A DNA stretch of 64,000 nucleotides from JACRCT01 sp049841135 (GTDB lineage: Bacteria > Myxococcota > Myxococcia > Myxococcales > UBA5297): contig JASGHK010000004.1 in the NCBI GenBank assembly GCA_049841135.1, forward strand, positions 1,426,001 to 1,490,000, read 5' to 3'. How positions within the stretch are numbered: position 1 is the stretch's first letter; the number at the start of each line of letters is the position of its first letter. Below, piece after piece: positions 19,488 to 28,194 of this stretch. The translations under genes were made by a program, and so were the position numbers. The notes under the pieces were generated by a model. That model saw only the letters and a list, made by a program, of their open reading frames with translations, was not told the origin of the DNA and did no database searches.

Positions 19488-19988
19488 CTACGGGCCCTTC
19501 TTGAACTTCTTCACGGCCGCGAGGAAGCGGGTGGTGGTCACCTCCCCGTCCTTGGTGCTGAGCCGCACCGGCACCCAGGCCTCGGCCTTCCCGTCCGCGC
19601 TGGTCTCGACCTTCGCCAGCTCCGCGGCGACGTCCGGCGGCAGCTCGCAGACCGCGCGCAGCCTGCCCTTGGCCTTGGCGAGGAAGTCGGCCTCCACGCG
19701 CTTGACCAGCATCCCGTACGGTCCCGGAGGGTAGAGCTTGAAGAGGAGCAGCCCCATGGTCAGCTCGGCCAGCGTCATCTGCGCGCCGAAGTAGACCGAG
19801 CCCACGTGGTTGCGGGTGCGGCGCTTGAGCGGGAGCGTCGCCACGGAGCGCGCGGACGACACCTCCTCGACGCGGATTCCCAGGCCGCCGGCGAGCGGGA
19901 TGATGAGCGGCAGGGCCTGGCCCATCACCAGGTTGGCAGCGGCTGGGGAGAGGGTCCGCAGCCGTTCGACGAGATCCATGGCGAGCAT
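19488..19988 (-). CDS. DUF4442/PaaI-like hotdog-fold protein
   Basis: A 166-residue cytoplasmic protein. LGIRVEEVSSARSVATLPLKRRTRNHVGSVYFGAQMTLAE matches DUF4442-type hotdog proteins, with the NHVGSVYFGA stretch of acyl-CoA thioesterase relatives, and VKRVEADFLAKAKG is a typical later strand. Thioesterase activity is a family inference. The start is uncertain: ATG 19988 and ATG 19979 are both possible and neither has a clear ribosome site. It probably forms an operon with the tautomerase gene. Confidence 0.75.
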   Translation of the reverse strand: MLAMDLVERLRTLSPAAANLVMGQALPLIIPLAGGLGIRVEEVSSARSVATLPLKRRTRNHVGSVYFGAQMTLAELTMGLLLFKLYPPGPYGMLVKRVEADFLAKAKGRLRAVCELPPDVAAELAKVETSADGKAEAWVPVRLSTKDGEVTTTRFLAAVKKFKKGP

Positions 19989-20020
19989 GCTGACGGGTGT
20001 ATTGCCGGCCGCGCCCGGAG

Positions 20021-22328
20021 TCAACGCGACCAGACGGACAGCGAGCGCACGAGGTCGGCGAACGACGCTTCGCCCCCGGTGCGCTCCGACCACTCCCGCG
20101 CCAGGACCTCGGCCTCGGCGACGCGCCCCAGCCGGGCCAGGATGCGGATTCGGGCGCGGGCGACCTGCCGGTCCTCCCCGGCCTCGCGCGCCATCGCCTC
20201 CAGCCCGGGCTCGAAGGGCCGGACGTGGTAGCTGAAGCGGCCCATCGACTCCATCGCCAGATTCGAGCTCGCGGGCGGCTTCGGGCCAGCGCTGCTGCTG
20301 GGCCAGGAGCAGCGCGTGCTCGTAGCGGAAGAAGAAGAAGTCCGGGAATTGGCTCTGCATGCCGGCCATCAGCTGCTCGGCGTCCCGATCGAGCCCCGTG
20401 ATCCGCAGCGCTTGCGCGAGGGCGAGCCTCGCGGAGGTGAAGTCGTGCAGCGCCATGAGCTCCCGCTGCGCCGACGCCAGGGTGGCCTGATCGCCGACTC
20501 GCCGCGCCGTCGCCAGCTTCAAGGCCAGCGCTTCGCGGTTGCCGGGGAGGTTGTCCAGGGACTTCTGGGCCCACCGGGCCGTGCCCGCCCAGTCGCCGCG
20601 GGAGGCCGCGCAGCGCGCCACCGCCAGGAACGGATCGAGCGGGAGGTCGTAGTAGCCGGCCACGAACAGCGGGACGGGCAGCGTCGCTGCCAGCCCCTCG
20701 GCCTTCTCGCAGTCGCCAGCCTTCTCGTGCAGGCGGACCAGGAAGGAGGCGTCGATCGGGCTGGTCTTTCCCCAGCGCTCCTCGGCCAACTGAGCCGCCT
20801 TCCTCGCGGCTTCGGGCGCCTCGAACGCGGTCAGGCGGAAATCTCCTTCCCACTCCCCGTCCGGCAGGTCGGCCAGCGCCTCCCGGAGCGCGCCCTGCAG
20901 CCCCGGCAGGTTGCGCGCAGCCCGCTGCTGATCCAGCTCCAGCCATCGGACGGCCGCCGCCTCCAGGCGCTGCGCGTACCGGTCGTTGCCCACCACCGGC
21001 CACCAGAAGACCAGGGCCATTGCTACCGCCAGCCCCGCCGCCGCGGCGACCGCGGCCTGCCAGCGGCGCTCGAGCGCGAGCGCGGCCAGGGCCCCGATGA
21101 AGAGGGCCTGGAACGGCACCAGGATCACCAGGTATCGGCTGGTGACGTAGAAGAGCGCGAGGGAGCCGAGCAGCACCGCGAAGACCACGGCCAGCGATCG
21201 ACCGACCCGGGCGAGCGCCAGGAACGCCCCGAGCCCGGCCAGGGCCAGCACCGACAGCCACCGCGCGTCGAGCCCGACGTGGCGGGAGGCGAGGCGGTAG
21301 TCGATGGCCCGCGCTCCTCCGAGGTCGATGGCCTGCGATCCGGTGAGCGCGAACGCGAGCTTGCGCAGGTGGAGGTGGGCGAAGGCGCCGGGGTATTCGG
21401 CGCGGAATCGCGACACCAGCCCCATCCAGTAGTCCTGGCACTCGGCAGCGGTCAGCGCGCTCCCTTTGGCAGTCCGGGCCATGCGGCGGAAGAGCTCGTG
21501 GCCGAAGTCCGGCATCTTCTGGGTCGGGCCCACCTGCTTCTCCAGCAGCTTGAGCACGTACGGGTAGACGCCTCCGTCGCCGCTGCTCTCGGGGCGCGCG
21601 CCCATGAACGCGACCGCGCCGGAGCTCATGGTGCCGCCGAAGGCCGACTCTCCCTGCGCCGAGGAACGGATCAGCAGGGATGGTCCCGCGGCGAGCAGCG
21701 CGGAAGCGGCCAGCGAGACCGCCCAGGGCCACAGCCCGCGCACGCCTCGGCTGCCCTGCCTCGTCGCCTGCCACAGCGCGACCGCGACGGCCACGGCAGC
21801 CGCGGGGCCGACGGTCGGCCGCAAGGCGACCGCGAAGCCCAGCATTGGGACACCGAACCAGCGCAGCCAGCGCCCACCCAGCCAGCTCGCCTCGAGGCCG
21901 CACACCAGCAAGGCCCCCAGCAGGAAATCGGGCTCGAGGACGTGCTCGTAGACGAACACCGGACGCGCGAGGGCGAACGCCACCGACGCGACGAGCGCCG
22001 CCGGCACCCCGAGAAAGGCCCGGGCGAGACGGTGGATGGCGCGGATCGCCGCGAACGCGGCCAGCAGGTGCAGGACCTTGAGCCCCAGCGGCGGCAGGAC
22101 CAGGTTGAGCAGGAGGTAACCCGGGCTGGGCGCCGACGCCTCCTCCGCGGTGAGCAGGCCCTGCTTCAGGAGCTGCGCGAAGGTCGGGTACTTGTTCAGG
22201 ACGAGCGGCCCCTGCACCAGCCAGAGCGCCAGCAGGACGTGGGCGAGCCCGACCACGATCCACGCCTCGTCCCACAAGACGGTGCGCAGGGCACGTTTCC
22301 AGCGCGACGAGCTCGACGAAGGGGTCAT
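20021..22328 (-). CDS. GT-C glycosyltransferase-like membrane protein with TPR tail (one frame break)
   Basis: About 768 residues once one extra base is removed. The N-terminal 450 residues hold around ten hydrophobic helices with an early DEAW motif, as in family 39/ArnT-PMT glycosyltransferases that use lipid-linked sugars. The remainder consists of helical TPR-like repeats (EKAGDCEKAEGLAATLP, ASRGDWAGTARWAQKSL). The frame changes at 20262-20263: before it EAARELE, after it LAMESMGRFSYHVRPFEPGL continues the repeats. The plus strand there reads AGATTCG beside a GAGCTC. I treat it as an indel in a functional gene. Acceptor unknown. Confidence 0.7.
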
Positions 22329-22475
22329 GGTCTGCCCGGACTGTCTCAGAACCGCACCGAAAAATCTTCCATCCCCGCTCGGGGCCGGCCGCTGGCCAGG
22401 CGCGGAATTCGCCCGTGTTGCCGAGGGGACGTAGGATGGCGGCCGACGTTTCCTAAAGGGCCGGGGTGCCACTCG

Positions 22476-24266
22476 ATGGCTGGGATGCCCATCCTCCAGA
22501 CGGACGGCCACGTCCTCTTTGCCAACGCCCAGGCGTTTCGCGAGAGCCACAAGTCGTTCCTGTCCCAGGGCGCCATCCTCGTCTCGCCCCAGCGCAGGCT
22601 CCAACCCTTCGAGAAGCTCGAGCTCGTCCTCCGCGTCCCCGGCTACCAGGAGATCGCGCTCAAGGCCGAGGTCACCTCGTTCATGGGCGACGACGCGCTC
22701 CTGCGCTTCGTCCCCTTCGATCCCGAGCTGCGCGTCCGCTTGAGCCAGGCCGCCAACGCGGCGTTGGACCCGCCCGCGCCTCGCGCCTCCCCGACCGCCC
22801 CGATGGCGTTCGGCCCACCCGCCGCCGGCCCCGGCTCGTCCGCTGCGCCGATGGCCTTCGGGCCTCCCGCCGCCGGTCCTGGCTCGCCTGCTGCGCCGAT
22901 GGCCTTCGGACCGCCCACCGCTGGTCTCGGTTCGTCCGCGGCCCCCTTGGCCTTCGGCCCGCCCGCCGCCGGGCCTGGTTCGGCCGGCGCTCCCATGGCG
23001 TTCGGTCCCACCGTCTCCGTCTCCGGCTCCGGACCGGAGGCAGCGACGGGAGCAGCGCCCGCGGCGGCGCCCCATGCCGTTCAGCCGCTGGTTCCCGGCA
23101 GCGTTCCCCAGACAGCCGTCCACTCGGGCCAGACGCAAGCCGGCTATCGTCCGAGCCCGACCCAGACCGCATCTCGCATCGCCGCGGCGCTGCGGCCTGC
23201 TGGCACGTTCAAGAACCCGACCCTGCCCAAGGAGTTCCTGAACCTGCCGCTGACCCGCGCGCCGAGCGACGCCGAGCTCGCCACCCCCGCCTCCATCTGC
23301 ATCCTGATGGCGCTGTTCACCCGCAAGGCCGAGGTGCTGGCCGTCCACTTCAAGGCCAAGTCCGGCAAGGACGTGGAGGTCTACGTCGTCCGCGGCGACT
23401 TCGTGGCCTCGGCGGTCCCGGTCGACTCGGCCACCAAGACGCTCTCCGAGGCGGAGGGCGCCTACGAGATCAAGGTCCTGGCCGCCGAGCCCAAGGTCCG
23501 CAACCGCAACATGGCCCAGGCCTTCGGCTTCGCGCTGCTCAAGGAGTACACCAAGCGCTACATCGACACCGAGTACGCCGACGCCATGTCCGGCCGCCAG
23601 GGCCAGGCGCCGCGCATGGTGGGCCGCGGCGAGCTGCTCGCCCGCTCGGTGGGGCTCTCCGACGTGCAGCTGCGGGTGGCGACGCGCATGCTCAGCGGCC
23701 AGTACGTGCTCGACGACGTGCTCAACAGCGGCGTGGGGGCGCGCAGCACCTGGCAGATGGTCTTCCTGCTGCAGGTGCTGGGCGGCATCGAGTGGGGCGA
23801 GGCGCCGCCGCGCCAGAACCTGCTCGTCGACGAGATGCAGACCACGCTCACGCGCATCAAGGTCCAGGACCACTTCACCGCCATGGGCCTGCACCTCTCG
23901 AGCTCGCCGCAGACCATCGAGAAGACCTACCAGCGCCTCATGGCGCAGTACGGCCCGGGCAGCTACGCGCACAAGCTCTCGCCCCAGACCGCCGAGGCCA
24001 TCTGGTCGCACATGGAGCGCTGCTACGACGTCATCAGCACCCCCGCGGGCCGCAAGGCCTACCGCGCCAGCACCTTCCCCGACGTGCGGCTCGACTACGC
24101 CGCGCGCCTCGTCTACGACCAGGCGCGCCTGGCCGAGATGCGGCACGAGTGGGTCTTCGCGCTCGACCAGATGAACGCGGTGCTCGAGCTGCACCCCAGC
24201 CGCGAATACCTGGACGAGCTGCGCCGCATGCAGACCGCCTCGCGCGAGGTCGGCCGTAAGGCCTAG
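22476..24266 (+). CDS. PilZ-like and degenerate J-domain regulatory protein
   Basis: A 596-residue cytoplasmic protein. Residues 1-90 resemble the PilZ-like domains of myxobacterial regulators (SQGAILVSPQRRLQPFEKLELVLRV, then EIALKAEVTSF). A low-complexity Ala/Pro/Gly stretch of five 16-residue repeats follows (108-187). After about 250 residues of mixed fold comes a J-like domain (QDHFTAMGLHLSSSPQTIEK, then YQRLMAQYGPG) without the HPD tripeptide needed to stimulate Hsp70. The end is helical and TPR-like. A role in motility or c-di-GMP signalling is only suggested by the PilZ resemblance. Divergent from the glycosyltransferase gene. Confidence 0.65.
   Translation: MAGMPILQTDGHVLFANAQAFRESHKSFLSQGAILVSPQRRLQPFEKLELVLRVPGYQEIALKAEVTSFMGDDALLRFVPFDPELRVRLSQAANAALDPPAPRASPTAPMAFGPPAAGPGSSAAPMAFGPPAAGPGSPAAPMAFGPPTAGLGSSAAPLAFGPPAAGPGSAGAPMAFGPTVSVSGSGPEAATGAAPAAAPHAVQPLVPGSVPQTAVHSGQTQAGYRPSPTQTASRIAAALRPAGTFKNPTLPKEFLNLPLTRAPSDAELATPASICILMALFTRKAEVLAVHFKAKSGKDVEVYVVRGDFVASAVPVDSATKTLSEAEGAYEIKVLAAEPKVRNRNMAQAFGFALLKEYTKRYIDTEYADAMSGRQGQAPRMVGRGELLARSVGLSDVQLRVATRMLSGQYVLDDVLNSGVGARSTWQMVFLLQVLGGIEWGEAPPRQNLLVDEMQTTLTRIKVQDHFTAMGLHLSSSPQTIEKTYQRLMAQYGPGSYAHKLSPQTAEAIWSHMERCYDVISTPAGRKAYRASTFPDVRLDYAARLVYDQARLAEMRHEWVFALDQMNAVLELHPSREYLDELRRMQTASREVGRKA
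22797..23036 (+). repeat. Five in-frame 48-bp tandem repeats
   Basis: Five imperfect copies of a 48-bp unit encode variants of APMAFGPPAAGPGSSA. Copies one to four differ at one to three residues and the fifth diverges at its end (TVSVSGSGP). Units are in frame, so copy-number change would only alter linker length. Confidence 0.85.
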
Positions 24267-24285
24267 GCATCGATCAGCATTTGCA

Positions 24286-24317
24286 GAAGGTATGTCGGTG
24301 GCCGCCGACATACCTTC
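24286..24317. terminator. Perfect 13-bp inverted repeat between convergent genes
   Basis: GAAGGTATGTCGG (24286-24298) and its exact complement (24305-24317) enclose a TGGCCG loop, midway between the PilZ/J gene stop and the convergent zinc-finger gene stop. The placement fits a bidirectional terminator, although neither strand shows a good T-tract. Confidence 0.6.
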
Positions 24318-24326
24318 AGCACTTCC

Positions 24327-26093
24327 CTACTTCGCGGGTGCCGGCGGCGGCGCGGCGGACAGGCGCTGCTGGGCGAAGGTCGCCGCCTCCGTGCCCGGAT
24401 ACCTGGCGACGACGTGCGAATAGATCCTCGCCGCCGTCGCCGCGTCCTTCATCCGCTCGCCGTAGATTCGCGCCGCCAGGACCAACGCCCTGGGCGCCAG
24501 CGGGTCCTGTGGCGCCACCTGGACGACCGCCTTGAGCGCCTGGAGCGCCAGGGCGTTGTTCCCCGCGCCTCCGGCGGCGCGGCCGACCTCGTAGTGCAGC
24601 GCGGCCGGCAGCGGCTCCTGGGCGCCGGAGTACAGCTGGGCGACCCGAGCCAGATCCTTGGCCGCGATCGCCTTCTGCAGGGCCTGGGGCAGAGGGACGG
24701 GCGCCGCGGCCGGGGCGGCCGAAGGCTCGTCGTCGAGCGCGATGGGCGCATAGCGCGAATCGTCCTGTCCAGCCGGGGCTGGCGATGCAGCGGCCGCTCC
24801 GACCGCGGGCCCGAAGCGAGCGGCGAGGGGTGAGCCCACGGGCTCGGCGGCTGCCGCTGCGGGCGATGGCGCAGGCGAGGTCGCGACGCTGGTCCCAGGT
24901 GCGACGCCGCGAGGCACGGCCGTGCTCCCCGTCTGCTCGAAGGCCTCTCCCGGCGGCAGGTAGCCGATCTCGGCGCCGCGGACGTAGAGGAACAGTCCGA
25001 ACGCCTGCCCGGCGACGAGCGCCGGGTAGGTCGAGATCATCCCGGCGATCCACCCTGGGATGACGGGGATGGGGATGCGGTCGACGAGCGACCCGAGGAC
25101 CGAGGCGAACCCCATCATCAGCACCACCGCGCAAGCCGTGCCGACGAGGACCGCGTAGTCGCCCGGGACCCGCCGTGCCACCGCGAAGACGCGGATAGGG
25201 TTGAGCATGTCCAGCCAGGAGCCGCCCGAGGCCGCGATGGTCAGCGACATCGGGGCGTAGAACACGCCGAACAGGAGGATGAGCCAGAGGAAGGGATCGA
25301 GGAGAAGGGGCGGAGGCCCTTTGCCGGCCTTGGGCGGGGCCGAGGGAGCCGCCTCGGGTGCGACCTGATCTCCTTCCGCGGGGATTGCGGCGCCGTCGAT
25401 GGCGTCCGGCTGGTCCGGCGTTCCCTCGTCGAAGCCTTCCTCCCCTCCCACGGCGGCCTCCTCCGCGGTGGGCTGGGCTGGCGCTGCCGTCGGGCTCGTC
25501 GGCACCGCGGCGCCCCGCGTCCGGCTTGGCGCCCCGCCGGTCCGGATCTTCCGGACATCCACCGTGTCGTACTCCGGCGGCGCCTCGGGCCAGACGGCGG
25601 GGCGGATGAAGATTCCGTAGAGGAGCGCAGGCAGCCATACGATCATCGTCGCCAGACCGCCGTGGAAGGCGGGGCCGAAGATGTCGCCCAGACCGGAGAT
25701 GTCCGGCGGCTCGATCTCGGTCTTGCCGTTCGCCGCCGCCCGGATGAGCGAGAAGACGTACGTCCAGAGGATGGCCTGGGCGAAGACGGCCCCACGGAAG
25801 CCCGCCAGACGGAAGACGTAGACGACGAGCCCGGCGGCGAGGATGGTCAGCAGCCCCGACTTGCTCAGCGGGAAGACGAGCGCGCCAGGCAGGCGCTGCA
25901 GGTAGGGGAAGTCGCTGCGCTTGCGGAGGATCGGCTGGGCCTGTCCGCCGCACAGGCAGCACTGCGGAACCGGAGAGCCACCTCCGGCGAAGCTGAGCGC
26001 GGTGCAGTCGGGGCACAGCGGCGCGTGGCACCAATTGCAGGTCCAGCCCGCGTCCACGGCCGGGTGCTTCTTGCAGCGGACCTGGTCGGCCAT
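24327..26093 (-). CDS. Zinc-finger multi-pass membrane protein with TPR tail
   Basis: A 588-residue protein. MADQVRCKKHPAVDAGWTC, then CHAPLCPDC and CCLCGG form a B-box-like Cys/His zinc site (residues 7-50). Six or so membrane helices follow in two groups (about 65-165 and 260-400), split by a Glu/Ala/Pro cytoplasmic loop, as in DUF4013-like proteins. The C-terminal 100 residues are TPR-like (AIAAKDLARVAQLYSGAQ, ALALQALKAVVQVAP). The start at 26093 has GAGGAG upstream. It is divergent from the FHA twins, suggesting a shared process. Function unknown. Confidence 0.7.
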   Translation of the reverse strand: MADQVRCKKHPAVDAGWTCNWCHAPLCPDCTALSFAGGGSPVPQCCLCGGQAQPILRKRSDFPYLQRLPGALVFPLSKSGLLTILAAGLVVYVFRLAGFRGAVFAQAILWTYVFSLIRAAANGKTEIEPPDISGLGDIFGPAFHGGLATMIVWLPALLYGIFIRPAVWPEAPPEYDTVDVRKIRTGGAPSRTRGAAVPTSPTAAPAQPTAEEAAVGGEEGFDEGTPDQPDAIDGAAIPAEGDQVAPEAAPSAPPKAGKGPPPLLLDPFLWLILLFGVFYAPMSLTIAASGGSWLDMLNPIRVFAVARRVPGDYAVLVGTACAVVLMMGFASVLGSLVDRIPIPVIPGWIAGMISTYPALVAGQAFGLFLYVRGAEIGYLPPGEAFEQTGSTAVPRGVAPGTSVATSPAPSPAAAAAEPVGSPLAARFGPAVGAAAASPAPAGQDDSRYAPIALDDEPSAAPAAAPVPLPQALQKAIAAKDLARVAQLYSGAQEPLPAALHYEVGRAAGGAGNNALALQALKAVVQVAPQDPLAPRALVLAARIYGERMKDAATAARIYSHVVARYPGTEAATFAQQRLSAAPPPAPAK

Positions 26094-26159
26094 GTCTCGG
26101 CTCCTCATCGAGCGACGAAGATACAGGGCCCCGGGGGTGCGAGGCCATGCGAGCCCGGG

Positions 26160-26169
26160 CGTATACTCG
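26160..26169 (+). promoter_or_regulatory. CGTATACTCG motif upstream of first FHA gene
   Basis: CGTATACTCG ends 36 bases before ATG 26206 and contains TATACT, close to the -10 hexamer. The identical decamer occurs 33 bases before the paralogous FHA gene at 28195. No -35 consensus is evident. Confidence 0.5.
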
Positions 26170-26205
26170 CAGCGCTTGGGAGGGCCGACGCATGGCGAGG
26201 GAGCG

Positions 26206-28149
26206 ATGACGCGGCTGTTCTTCCGCAGTGCCGACGGCCAGGAACGCACGCTCGAGCTCGCCTCGACAGCGACCGTCGGCAGCGCCGAGGCCGATCTGGT
26301 GCTCGCAGACCCCTCGGTGGCCGGGCGCCACTGCCGGTTCACGCTCGACGCACGAGGCGCCGTCTGGCTGGAGGACCTCGGCAGCACGACCGGGACTTAC
26401 CTGGCGGGGCAAAAGATCGCCGACAAGGTTCAGGTCCCAGAGGGAGCCGCCGTCACCCTGGGCCGCTGGACCGCCACGGTCGACCGCGCCCTGGTGCTCG
26501 TCGTCGCCTCGCCCCGGAAGCTCTTCTCCCACCCCCTCGACCAGGACCGGGTCCTCGTCGGGAGCGGGCCCACGGCGGACCTGCTCATCGACCACCCTTC
26601 CGTCAGCGCCCGGCACGCCCAGCTCTCCAAGGTCGCCGGCAAGCTGAGCCTGCTGGACCTGGGGAGCAGCGGCGGCACCTTCGTCAACGGCTCCCAGGTG
26701 AGCACGGCGACCGTCGAGCCCGGCGACGTCCTCCGCTTCGGCGAGATCGAGGTCACCTTCGCCGGCGCCGTCTCCAAGGCGCCCGCCATCCTGCGCGAGC
26801 CTGAGCGAGCGCACCGCGCGGCCGTGCCGCCCGCGCCGAGGCGCCTGCGCGGGGGCGTGGGCGTGCTCGTCGCGGGTCTTCTGGTGGCGGGCGGCATCGG
26901 CTTGCTCGTCCTGGCTGAGCCGGGGGTCAGGCCCCTGTTCCCGGCCAGCAGCCACGCCCTGGATGACGACCCGACGCCGCCCGTGAAGCAGACCGCGGCC
27001 GTTGCGCTGATGGCCAAGTGCCTGGCCCTCGCCGATCCGGAGTCGGGCCTCTATGACCTCGAGCAGTGCGCGGTGGTGTGCGAGCACGTCCAGGAGCTCG
27101 ACCCCGGGCTGAACGCGCGCTCCAAGGCCAGGCGGTGCCGCCGGGAGCACGAGGACCTCGCCGTGCTGCGGCAGGCGGAGCTGACGCTCGCGAGCGGCAA
27201 GGCCGAGCAGGCGCGCGACCTCCTCGAACAGATCCCGCTCGACAGCCGCGTCCTCCCCAAGGCCCAAACCGTCCATCACGAGGCCGGCCTGCGAGCCGCG
27301 GAGCAGGCCAAGACCGCCTGCCGGGCGGACCTCGACGCGAAGGACTTCAAGTCCGCCTACCTCGACTCCTGCCGCCGGGCGATGGAGGCGACCTGCAACC
27401 GGCCGGGCGGTCCCGAAGAGGAGACGGCGAAGGGCTACCAGGTCGCCTCGCGGCAAGTCGGGCGGGCCCATACGCCGTTCACCTGCCCGCCGGAGTGGGG
27501 GCAGCCCGGTTGGCGCGGACCGCTCAGGCCCACCCGCCAGGACCTGGCCAGCATCCGCCACATGCATCCACGCCCGGAGCTCTCGGACGTCGCGACCCAG
27601 TACCTCCTCAGCGGCGATCCCATGAGCGCGCTCAAGCAGCTGCAGCAGTCCGAGCTCTGGGGCCTCGTGCCTCCGCTGTCGGACGTGAAGGAGCTCGCCC
27701 GGGACCTGCAGACCCTCGAGCTCCACCACCACCGCCTGTCCGACCTGCTCCGGGGCGTGAACGATCCGGTCGCGCTCGTCGAGGACTTCGCGCGCCTGGA
27801 GCAGGCCGAGCAGCGGGTCCTGCCCGCCCCGCTCGAGAGCCCGGTCCTGCGCGATGCCAGGAAGCAGCTCACGGAGGCGCTGCGCGACCGCCTCGGGCGG
27901 GCGAAGGGCACCGACCGCTACCCCGTCATCCTCGCCCAGTACCGCCTCGACCGCGCCGACCCCGCGCTCACCCAACAACTCGCCCAGCTGGAGAGGGAAG
28001 CCTTGTCCATCCTCCAGGAATGGCCTGCCTGTGAAGGGGCGAGGGCGGTCCTCGACATGACGCTCGCCGAGAGCCCGGTCCACCGGCAGGCGCTGCAGAG
28101 GGTTCAAGAGAAGGGCTGCCCGGAGCGCCCCCAGCCCAAGCCTTTCTAG
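26206..28149 (+). CDS. Tandem FHA-domain membrane protein, copy 1
   Basis: A 647-residue protein. Two FHA domains bind phosphothreonine: one at about 20-85 (DPSVAGRHCRF, then GSTTGTYLAG) and one at 110-185 (HPSVSARHAQL, then GSSGGTFVNG), with the conserved Ser-x-x-H and Asn-Gly features best kept in the second. One membrane helix (215-237) separates them from a periplasmic Cys-rich helical region ending in TPR-like segments. ATG 26206 has GAGGGAG upstream. Kinases elsewhere in the window are candidate partners, but this is inference. A paralog follows at once. Confidence 0.85.
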   Translation: MTRLFFRSADGQERTLELASTATVGSAEADLVLADPSVAGRHCRFTLDARGAVWLEDLGSTTGTYLAGQKIADKVQVPEGAAVTLGRWTATVDRALVLVVASPRKLFSHPLDQDRVLVGSGPTADLLIDHPSVSARHAQLSKVAGKLSLLDLGSSGGTFVNGSQVSTATVEPGDVLRFGEIEVTFAGAVSKAPAILREPERAHRAAVPPAPRRLRGGVGVLVAGLLVAGGIGLLVLAEPGVRPLFPASSHALDDDPTPPVKQTAAVALMAKCLALADPESGLYDLEQCAVVCEHVQELDPGLNARSKARRCRREHEDLAVLRQAELTLASGKAEQARDLLEQIPLDSRVLPKAQTVHHEAGLRAAEQAKTACRADLDAKDFKSAYLDSCRRAMEATCNRPGGPEEETAKGYQVASRQVGRAHTPFTCPPEWGQPGWRGPLRPTRQDLASIRHMHPRPELSDVATQYLLSGDPMSALKQLQQSELWGLVPPLSDVKELARDLQTLELHHHRLSDLLRGVNDPVALVEDFARLEQAEQRVLPAPLESPVLRDARKQLTEALRDRLGRAKGTDRYPVILAQYRLDRADPALTQQLAQLEREALSILQEWPACEGARAVLDMTLAESPVHRQALQRVQEKGCPERPQPKPF

Positions 28150-28151
28150 CC

Positions 28152-28161
28152 CGTATACTCG
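28152..28161 (+). promoter_or_regulatory. CGTATACTCG motif upstream of second FHA gene
   Basis: This exact copy of the decamer at 26160 begins two bases after the stop of the first FHA gene and lies 33 bases before ATG 28195. The twins therefore seem to have separate but equivalent promoters, duplicated with the gene. Confidence 0.5.
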
Positions 28162-28194
28162 GGACAGCTCGGGCCCGTGAACGGCGAGGATGCG

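Noticed and set aside
26192..26209. Five-codon minicistron overlapping the first FHA start
   Set aside because: It is probably just the purine-rich ribosome site; the matching stretch before the second FHA gene does not preserve it.
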